Positions 32,043-38,242 of a stretch of 38,242 nucleotides of DNA are shown one piece after another. The stretch is from positions 1-38,242 of the forward strand of contig VGSS01000014.1 in NCBI GenBank assembly GCA_016874935.1, in the 5' to 3' direction. The translations under genes and the position numbers were made by a program. How positions within the stretch are numbered: position 1 is the stretch's first letter; every line of letters starts with the position of its first letter. The notes beneath the pieces are model-generated. The model worked only from the letters and a program-made list of their open reading frames with translations. It was not told the DNA's origin and ran no database searches. This stretch comes from Deltaproteobacteria bacterium. Lineage in GTDB: Bacteria > Desulfobacterota > BSN033 > UBA1163.

Positions 32043-32132
32043 CGCTAACAACCGGCTCAACCTGAACGCGAGAAGCTCGACGGCGCTATGCGAAAAAGTC
32101 ATTGGCGTCCCAGGTTAGCCGGAGCGATCCCT
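32043..32132. other. attC-like recombination site (degenerate)
   Basis: The left arm CTAACAACCGGCTCAACCTG pairs with the right arm CAGGTTAGCCGGAGCGAT at matching spacing (an 18-nt arm each, with one bulge), the geometry of an integron attC. The right-hand GTT triplet is GAT here (32126-32128), which would impair recombination. The variable central part lies between (32063-32110). It follows the DUF3795-like reading frame, as expected for a gene cassette. Confidence 0.42.
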
Positions 32133-32150
32133 TTACTCTGAAACAGATAA

Positions 32151-33284
32151 TCAAGACAACCTATCTTTATAATCCTGGTAATTAAATTCTCTGATTAACC
32201 GAAATCCTGACGTTTCATTCCATATTCCAATGCAGGGGTGATTGACGCCATTGAACATGGTGGTTTTTACAGTCGTGTAATGGATCATATCATCAAAGAT
32301 GATTTGATCGCCGGGTTTAAGTTCTCTATCAAATGACCAATTCCCCATGTAATCACCCGCCAAACAACTGATCCCTCCCATTCTGTAGGTTGGTTTTTCT
32401 GCCATTTCATCGGTCCCGTTCAAAATAACAGGCTTATAAGGCATTTCTAAACAGTCGGGCATATGGCAGGTGAAGGAAACATCGAGAACCGCCGTTTTTA
32501 TCCCGTTATTTTCAACGATATCCAATATCGTCGATACCAGGTAACCGGTTTGATAAGTGAAAGCGCTCCCGGGCTCTAAAATGATTTCAACACCATATTT
32601 GTTCTTAAAACCGGTGAGGGTTCGAATCAGATGGTCTGTACCGTAACCCTTTTGGGTGATCAGATGACCGCCGCCCATGTTCACCCATTTTAGCTTGGGT
32701 AAATACTTGCCGAATTTGTTTAAAAAGACGGCCAACAGCCTTTCTAACGCAAAGGAATCTGCCTCGAATAATGCGTGGAAATGAAAACCTTCAACCCCCG
32801 GTGGAATCTGATCGCCAAGTTGTTCGGCCGTCACTCCGAATCGAGAGCCGGGTTTACAAGGATTATAAATGTCATATGCAGAATCTGAAAACTCAGGATT
32901 AATGCGCAAGCCCATCGAGACACGATGATCGTAGGCGGCCTTGGAATACTTTCGCAATTGGTTGATGGAATTGAAGGAAATATGGCTGCTGTATTTTAAA
33001 ATGTCTGCAATTGTTCTCTCTTCATAAGCGGGCGAATACGTATGCGCTTTTCGTCCGAGCTCCTCAAAGGCTAACCGCGCTTCATTGATTGAACTTGCTG
33101 AAGCGCCCAAACCATATTCTTTAAAGATCGGGAATACCCTCCAGATCGAGAAAGCTTTAAACGAAACGAGAATTTCAATTTGGGAAGCCTCTTTGACTTT
33201 TTTTATTAATTCGAGGTTATTTCGAAGCAGACCTTCATCAATCACATAACACGGGGTTGGAATTTTGTTGAAGTCGACGGACAT
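32151..33284 (-). CDS. nspC: carboxynorspermidine/carboxyspermidine decarboxylase
   Basis: 377 residues, PLP-dependent alanine-racemase-fold decarboxylase. The PLP lysine is Lys43 in EILVSFKAFSIWRVFPIF. Other markers are FGVTAEQLG, GFHFHALFEAD, LKWVNMGGGHLITQKGY and the catalytic Cys region FTCHMPDCLEMPYKP. It removes CO2 from carboxyspermidine or carboxynorspermidine to give the triamine. It is paired with the dehydrogenase gene just upstream, from which it is separated by 178 bp of spacer repeat. Either triamine product is possible. Confidence 0.93.
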   Translation of the reverse strand: MSVDFNKIPTPCYVIDEGLLRNNLELIKKVKEASQIEILVSFKAFSIWRVFPIFKEYGLGASASSINEARLAFEELGRKAHTYSPAYEERTIADILKYSSHISFNSINQLRKYSKAAYDHRVSMGLRINPEFSDSAYDIYNPCKPGSRFGVTAEQLGDQIPPGVEGFHFHALFEADSFALERLLAVFLNKFGKYLPKLKWVNMGGGHLITQKGYGTDHLIRTLTGFKNKYGVEIILEPGSAFTYQTGYLVSTILDIVENNGIKTAVLDVSFTCHMPDCLEMPYKPVILNGTDEMAEKPTYRMGGISCLAGDYMGNWSFDRELKPGDQIIFDDMIHYTTVKTTMFNGVNHPCIGIWNETSGFRLIREFNYQDYKDRLS

Positions 33285-33462
33285 TGTTCTCAGGATAAAT
33301 TGGAATGTTGGAATAATGGAAGAAACAACACCGGAATACTGAAATAGTGGAATACTGGAATAATGGGTAAAAAATTTTTAACCCAACCATCCGCTGGTTT
33401 CTTTAATTTTCTTCTTGGTTTTTCCCAATATTCCATTTTTCCAATATTCCATTCTTCCAGAC
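33285..33462. repeat. intergenic TTCCAATATTCCA-type repeat
   Basis: Units such as TGGAATGTTGGAATAATGG and GGAATACTGGAATAATGGG on one side and TTCCCAATATTCC on the other form a loose palindrome in the gap between the two polyamine genes. Same family as at 1700-1790. Confidence 0.6.
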
Positions 33463-34656
33463 TTACACTTCCAGATCAACATCATGTAATTCGTGCCAGG
33501 GAAGTCCATGGAGTTTCAATTGTTCCATGAACGGATCCGGATCAAATTCTTCGGTGTTGAACACGCCTGCCTTTTTCCATTTACCGGTAATGAACATCAT
33601 TGCGCCAATCATGGCAGGCACTCCAGTCGTATAACTCACCCCCTGCGCCCCCGTTTCCTTATAGGCGTCCTGGTGTTTACAATTATTATAGATATAATAG
33701 GTTTTCTCCTTGCCGTTCTTAACCCCTCTAATCCGGCAACCAATAGAGGTCTCCCCTGTATAATTTTCACCGAGTTCGCCCGGGTTGGGCAATACTGCCT
33801 TGAGGAATTGAAGGGGCACGATCTCCTTGCCTTCATACAGAACAGGTTTAATACCGGCCATTCCGATATTTTGAATCACGCGTAAATGGGTTAAATACTC
33901 CTGCCCAAACGTCATCCAAAATCGAGCCCTTTTTAGAGCGGGAAAGTTTTTAACCAAGGATTCTAATTCCTCATGGTAAATCAGATAAGATTCGCGGGGT
34001 CCGATATTTGGATAATTTAACGGTTTATGAATTTCATGAGGTTCTGTTTCAATCCATTTTCCATCTTCCCAGTATTTACCTCTTTGAGTCACTTCACGAA
34101 TATTGATTTCCGGATTAAAATTGGTCGCAAATGGTTTTCCATGGTCGCCTGCATTACAGTCAACAATGTCGAGATAATGAATTTCGTCAAAATGATGTCT
34201 CAAAGCATAGGCGGTGAAAACTCCTGTAACTCCCGGATCAAAACCACAACCTAAGATGGCTGTTAACCCTGCCTTTTTAAACCTGTCATGGTATGCCCAT
34301 TGCAATTTATATTCGAACTTGGCGACATCGGGTGGTTCATAACTTGCCGTATCCAAATAATTCACACCTGTTTCAAGACAGGCATCCATGATGGTTAAAT
34401 CTTGATAAGGCAGTGCCACGTTGATGACGATATTTGGGTTAAAACTTTTAAATAATGCAATTAATTGACCCACATCATCAGCATCCACCTGGGCCGTCTT
34501 GATTTTATTCGGGCCGACTGCTTTCGCAATGATATCGCACTTTGATTTTGTGCGGCTGGCCAGCATGATCTCCGTAAAGACCTGTGGAACGCCGGCAACC
34601 TTATGAGCCACGACGGTTCCTACTCCCCCTGCCCCTATGATCAAAACTTTCGCCAT
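33463..34656 (-). CDS. carboxy(nor)spermidine dehydrogenase (saccharopine dehydrogenase family)
   Basis: 397 residues. The NAD(P) site is VLIIGAGGVGTVVAHKVAGV at the N-terminus, followed by DADDVGQLIALFKSFNPNIV, CLETGVNYLDTASYEPPD and ILGCGFDPGVTGVFTAYAL, the pattern of CASDH enzymes that condense aspartate semialdehyde with putrescine or diaminopropane and reduce the Schiff base. Coupling with nspC supports this role over true saccharopine metabolism. It has its own near-consensus promoter at 34738-34765. Confidence 0.92.
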   Translation of the reverse strand: MAKVLIIGAGGVGTVVAHKVAGVPQVFTEIMLASRTKSKCDIIAKAVGPNKIKTAQVDADDVGQLIALFKSFNPNIVINVALPYQDLTIMDACLETGVNYLDTASYEPPDVAKFEYKLQWAYHDRFKKAGLTAILGCGFDPGVTGVFTAYALRHHFDEIHYLDIVDCNAGDHGKPFATNFNPEINIREVTQRGKYWEDGKWIETEPHEIHKPLNYPNIGPRESYLIYHEELESLVKNFPALKRARFWMTFGQEYLTHLRVIQNIGMAGIKPVLYEGKEIVPLQFLKAVLPNPGELGENYTGETSIGCRIRGVKNGKEKTYYIYNNCKHQDAYKETGAQGVSYTTGVPAMIGAMMFITGKWKKAGVFNTEEFDPDPFMEQLKLHGLPWHELHDVDLEV

Positions 34657-34711
34657 GATCAGTTTAATAAGAAAATTGTTTAGTAATTTGTAGACCAGTT
34701 TAAGAAGAATA

Positions 34712-34731
34712 AAGTTTAATAAACTAAACTT
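34712..34731. promoter_or_regulatory. AT-rich dyad, operator candidate
   Basis: AAGTTTA and TAAACTT separated by 6 nt. The dyad sits at the predicted transcription start of the polyamine operon, where a repressor could block it. Nearby TTTAGT/TTTAAT strings are similar. This is suggestive only. Confidence 0.35.
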
Positions 34732-34737
34732 CCAAAA

Positions 34738-34765
34738 ATTATAACTTCGTTTTTTGGTTTGTCAA
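34738..34765 (-). promoter_or_regulatory. sigma70-type promoter of the polyamine operon
   Basis: Minus strand TTGACA (34760-34765), 16 nt, TATAAT (34738-34743): consensus hexamers. About 80 bp before the dehydrogenase start codon. Confidence 0.75.
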
Positions 34766-34903
34766 GAAAATATTTTTAATGGTACCTAAACGGACCTATG
34801 GAGTTTAAAAGTTAAAGGTTTCGCTTGAAGGTTTTTCCAGAAGGACCTCCCGACCTTTTTCTATCTCTGTAACTGAGGGGTTACCATACACACTTTTTTT
34901 TAC

Positions 34904-34932
34904 TTGACAAATTTAATGGGGTGTTCTATTAA
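34904..34932 (+). promoter_or_regulatory. sigma70-type promoter of the formate dehydrogenase gene
   Basis: TTGACA (34904-34909), 17-nt spacer, TATTAA (34927-34932). It lies about 90 bp before the fdhA start, which has AGGAGG upstream. Confidence 0.65.
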
Positions 34933-35024
34933 ATTGTGGGCAAATTAAATATTTCACAAAGTTTTTGGTATTCACATTCATATCAATAGGTATAGACGTT
35001 GAGTTTCAGGAGGAAAAGATCGCT

Positions 35025-37691
35025 ATGCGTATAACCATTAACGGCAGAGCTATTGAGACAGAAGAAGGCGCAACCATTCTGAAAGTTGCCCACCAAAATG
35101 GATTCCGGATACCAACGCTGTGCCACATGGAGAGCCTCATCCCGACGGGCTCATGCAGGATGTGCGTGGTTGAGGTTCAGGGTCTTGAGAACCCCGTCAC
35201 CGCCTGCAACACACAGGCCCTTGATGGCATGGTGATCGAAACCGATACACCGAAGATTCGGGAGATAAGAAAGGAAGTCCTTCAGTTTATGTTGGTGAAA
35301 CATCCCCTCGATTGTCCGGTCTGTGACAAGGGAGGAGAATGTGATCTTCAGGATTATGTCTATGAATACGGGATTCAAAAAGCAGAGTATCAGATTGATG
35401 CCCCAATCAAGGAGTATAAGACCTATTCCACGCCTGCCATCAAATACCATCCGAACCGCTGTATTCTCTGCAGTCGATGCATCCGGGCTTGCAGGGAGAT
35501 CGCTAGCAGGGAGGTCCTCGATCTTCAGGAGACCGGTTTTGATACGCGAGTCGAGGCCGTAAAGCCTGACAGATGCATCTCCTGCGGTGAATGCCTGGCC
35601 GCATGCCCGGTCGGAGCGCTTACGGAGAATGTGAGTTCCATCAAGGGAAGAAAATGGCAGGCGAAGCGGGTTACGACCGTATGCGGATATTGCGGCGTAG
35701 GCTGTTCTCTCGATGTCAATGTCGTTGGCAACAGGTTGATCAAAGTCACCACTAAAGAAGGCGTGGGGACAAACAATGGAGTTCTCTGCGTCAAGGGAAG
35801 ATTTGGTTTTGAATTTGTAAACAGCCCGGAAAGGCTCCGTGCCCCTTTGATCAGAGAGAATGGCGCGTTGAGAGAGGCGAGCTGGGATGAGGCCCTGACC
35901 TATATTTCGACGAAGTTAAAGGAGATCAAAGAGAAGAATGGCCCTGACAGCATTGCCGGTCTTGCTTCTGCAAGAGCCACCTGCGAGGAGAACTATCTTT
36001 TCCAGAAATTCATCAGGGCGGCGATCGGAACGAACAATGTTGACCATTGCGCCCGTCTCTGACACTCCAGCACGGTGGTCGGTCTGGCCACCACTCTGGG
36101 CTCCGGAGCCATGACCAACTCCATCGCCGATTTCAAGGAAGCGGATGTCCTTCTGGTGACCGGAAGCAACACCACAGAAACCCACCCTGTGATCGGAATG
36201 CTGCTCAGAAATCGCGCCCGCTTCAATGGCGCAAAGATCATCGTCGTCGATCCGAGAAAGATCGATCTAACGGAAGAAGCTGATCTCTGGCTACAACCCA
36301 AGCCCGGGGACGACATCGCCTGGTTAAATGGATTGGCCCACATCATCATCAAAGAGAACCTCTACAATAAACCTTTTATCGACCAGCATACGGAGAGTTT
36401 TGAAGCCGTAAAAGAGAAGGTCTCCGGCTACACCCCCGAGTTTGTGGAGAAGATCACCGGGATTCCAAAAGACCGGTTGATCAAGGCGGCGCGGATGTAC
36501 GCCTCGGCCAAAAATGCGGCCATCCTTTACTGCATGGGGATCACGCAGCACTCCAAAGGGACGGATGGGGTGAAGGCGATCTCAAACCTTGCTCTTCTCT
36601 GCGGCCAATTAGGAAAACCGGGAAGCGGCGTCAACCCTCTGAGAGGCCAGAATAATGTGCAGGGCGCCTGTGATATGGGCTGCCTGCCAAACGTCTATCC
36701 GGGATACCAGGGAGTGGCGGTAAAAGAATTAAGAGATAAATTTGAAAGCCACTGGGGAGCCGCGCTCTCAGAGAAGCCAGGATTGACCGTGATCGAGATG
36801 AGCGAAGCGGCTTATGAGGGAAAGATCAAAGCCCTTTACATCATGGGTGAAAATCCTCTGGTTACGGATCCTGACCTTTCTCATCTGAAAAAGGCCTATG
36901 CCAAGCTGGACCTGCTTGTGGTGCAGGATATCTTTCTCACGGAATCGGCCCAGGTTGCCCATGTCGTTCTTCCTTCTCTGAGTTTCCTTGAAAAGGACGG
37001 CACTTTTGTCAACACCGAAAGAAGGGTTCAGAAGGTAAGAAAGGCGATCAATGGACAGGAGGGACCCAGGGCGGACTGGGAGATCATTTCTGACCTCTCC
37101 TCAAGATTCGGATATCCGATGAATTACGGAAACCCGGAGGAGATCTTCGAGGAGATCAGGAAGGTGACTCCACAATATGCAGGCATTACCTATGCACGAT
37201 TGGAATCCGGGGGCATCCAGTGGCCCTGCCCGGATGCGAATCATCCGGGAACGCCAGTCCTCCATAAGGGCAGGATCGTAAGAGGAAAAGGGCTCTTTGT
37301 CCCGGTCGATTATACTCCTCCGCCTGAAGCCCCTGACAGGGATTATCCGTTTATTCTGAGCACAGGGAGGGATTATTATCATTATCATGCGGGAAGCATG
37401 ACCAGAAAGGTCAGGCTCCTCAATGAGATGTGCCCCGAGAGCCTTGTGGAGATAAACCCGACTGATGCGGAGAAGCTTGGAATCAGCGAGGGAGACCGGG
37501 TGAAAGTTGTAGGCAGAAGGGGTGATTTTGTTTCAAAGGTGAAGATTACGGATAAGGTATCAAGTGGAGTGGCCTTTGCCAAATTCCACTTTGCCGAGGC
37601 CCCGGTAAATGTTCTCACCAATACAGTGCTCGACCCTGAATCGAAGATTACGGATCTGAAGGTCTCTGCAGTTCGAATTGAGAAATGTTGA
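35025..37691 (+). CDS. fdhA: selenocysteine formate dehydrogenase, catalytic subunit (NuoG-like N-terminus)
   Basis: 888 residues when the in-frame UGA at 36060-36062 is read as selenocysteine (Sec346) in the context DHCARL-Sec-HSSTVVGL, where the active-site Sec/Cys-His pair of formate dehydrogenases lies. Order: [2Fe-2S] domain (Cys33, 44, 47 and 61), NuoG-type His-Cys cluster (HPLDCPVCDKGGECDLQDY), two [4Fe-4S] motifs (CILCSRCIRAC and CISCGECLAACPVG), [4Fe-4S] at the molybdopterin domain (Cys220, 223, 227 and 255), then the molybdopterin and dinucleotide-binding domains. It oxidises formate to CO2 or works in reverse. The start is chosen for CAGGAGG before the ATG; 20 extra upstream codons are unlikely. 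No other Fdh subunit is adjacent; nuoA follows. Confidence 0.96.
36063..36099 (+). promoter_or_regulatory. bacterial SECIS hairpin
   Basis: Right after the UGA, a stem GGTGGTC (36074-36080) and GGCCACC (36086-36092) closes the loop GGTCT. Eleven nucleotides separate the UGA from the stem and CCAG/CTGG extends it below. Loop and spacing match the E. coli fdhF element bound by SelB. Confidence 0.85.
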
Positions 37692-37938
37692 GGATAAGAA
37701 GTATATTGAAAATTCATAAATCTCTACTATTGAAATGAATGCGAGAAGATGTTAATTTTTTCACGAATTGTTTTTCTCCCTCAGGTATTTCTAAAGGAAG
37801 GAGATTGAAATATCAAATAATAACGGTATGTTATTTAAGTATGAGCTGGGTTTACTATTCTCGATATTTATCTTGACAAAAAAAGGACAATCTTGTAAGT
37901 TGTGCTGATCGAATGAAGAAACTTTTCACAAGGGGGGC
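37692..37938. other. fdhA-nuoA intergenic region
   Basis: AT-rich, with no gene seen. A promoter candidate for the nuo operon is at its end; no clear terminator follows fdhA. Confidence 0.5.
37873..37901 (+). promoter_or_regulatory. possible promoter of the nuo operon
   Basis: TTGACA (37873-37878), 17 nt, TAAGTT (37896-37901). The -35 is perfect, the -10 moderate. About 40 bp before nuoA. Confidence 0.45.
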
Positions 37939-37941
37939 ATG

Positions 37942-38242
37942 ATGCTGATAGATTATCTTCCCATCCTTTTTTATTTCGCCATTGCCGTCATCTTTGCCTG
38001 TTTTGCCATTACCGCCTCCTATCTGTTAGGCCAGAGAAAACCTTCAGCCCTGAAAGAGGCGCCCTTCGAGTGCGGCATGACCACTTACGGTTCCTCTTTC
38101 CGCAGGATCTCGATTAAGTACTACATCATCGCCATGCTTTTCCTGATTTTTGATATCGAAATCGTTTTCCTCTATCCGTGGGCAGTGGTCTTTAAGGAAT
38201 TAAAGATCTTCGGCTTTATTTCAATGTCTATATTCGTCGGGA
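37942..38242 (+). CDS. nuoA: NADH-quinone oxidoreductase subunit A (partial, runs off the window)
   Basis: About 100 residues to the window edge, with no stop reached. The first hydrophobic helix (DYLPILFYFAIAVIFACFAI) is followed by the conserved SALKEAPFECGMTTYGSSFR loop, then RISIKYYIIAMLFLIFDIEI and FLYPWAVVF, which are diagnostic of NuoA/NdhC. It is a membrane subunit of proton-pumping complex I and normally the first gene of the nuo operon. A tandem ATGATG follows AGGGGGGC; the second ATG has the better spacing, so the start may be 37939 or 37942. Confidence 0.94.
   Translation, partial: MLIDYLPILFYFAIAVIFACFAITASYLLGQRKPSALKEAPFECGMTTYGSSFRRISIKYYIIAMLFLIFDIEIVFLYPWAVVFKELKIFGFISMSIFVG

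Noticed and set aside
34965-36062. Stop codon at 36060-36062 ending a 365-residue formate dehydrogenase fragment, with a second gene starting at 36075
   Set aside because: The UGA sits at the known selenocysteine position, the reading frame and homology continue without a gap, and a SECIS hairpin follows. I treat it as one selenoprotein gene.
1-38242. tRNA, rRNA, tmRNA or SRP RNA genes
   Set aside because: I looked in the intergenic gaps, including around ffh, and found no cloverleaf or conserved rRNA-like sequence that I could support by eye.

Overview
The window looks like a chromosomal contig of an anaerobic, diderm (LPS-bearing) bacterium, most like Desulfobacterota (the former Deltaproteobacteria, Syntrophia-type). 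The reasons are a BamD/LptA outer-membrane assembly gene, several sigma54 elements, LL-diaminopimelate aminotransferase, a four-subunit 2-oxoacid:ferredoxin oxidoreductase, carboxyspermidine-type polyamine genes and a selenocysteine formate dehydrogenase. This placement is inference from gene content; there is no rRNA or other phylogenetic marker that I could compare by alignment.

Layout. 317-6407 (minus strand) is the translation/export operon ffh-rpsP-khpA-rimM-trmD-(RNA methyltransferase)-rplS-rnhB-yraN, with a small cassette-like gene and an attC-like site at its far end. 6752-8556 holds a lipoprotein that fuses a BamD-type TPR domain to an LptA/OstA domain through a long Pro/Lys/Glu linker. 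A short coupled lipoprotein ORF follows it and runs into a long imperfect palindrome. 8729-9185 is a probably frameshifted exported protein.

9228-17385 is a dense signalling locus, all on the minus strand: an NtrC-type sigma54 activator, a 29-residue exported peptide, an oligopeptide-type solute-binding protein, a membrane histidine kinase coupled to it, a single-domain response regulator and a PAS-PAS hybrid kinase. Two near-identical -24/-12 sequences (TGGCATT-N4-TTGCT) precede the peptide gene and the response-regulator gene. Each has TGCCAAC-N4-GTTGGCA palindromes about 100 bp upstream, where an activator would bind. I propose a peptide-sensing system: secreted peptide, periplasmic binding protein, kinase, sigma54 activator, then more peptide plus a second phosphorelay. 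This is the strongest candidate for something undescribed.

17660-19012 holds a B3/B4-domain protein and two tiny genes (a zinc-ribbon lipoprotein and a Cys/Lys peptide). 19280-24489 is a tightly coupled operon for a 2-oxoacid:ferredoxin oxidoreductase (korA, B, C, D) with an embedded GltD-like flavoprotein and a terminal pxpA. 24528-32130 is a patchwork of accessory genes (GNAT, XRE regulator, dapL, CNNM/CorC transporter, amidase) broken up by a MITE-like element with a target duplication, another long palindrome, an orphan IS200/IS605-like hairpin, a transposase HTH fragment, a DUF3795 fragment and attC-like sites. 32151-34656 encodes the carboxyspermidine decarboxylase/dehydrogenase pair. 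35025-37691 is a selenocysteine formate dehydrogenase with an in-frame UGA and a SECIS hairpin. The window ends inside nuoA, the likely start of a complex I operon.

Intergenic gaps carry recurrent short-period repeats (TTCCAATATTCCA-like and GGAATGCGGAAT-like), which look characteristic of this genome. I saw no tRNA, rRNA or CRISPR array.
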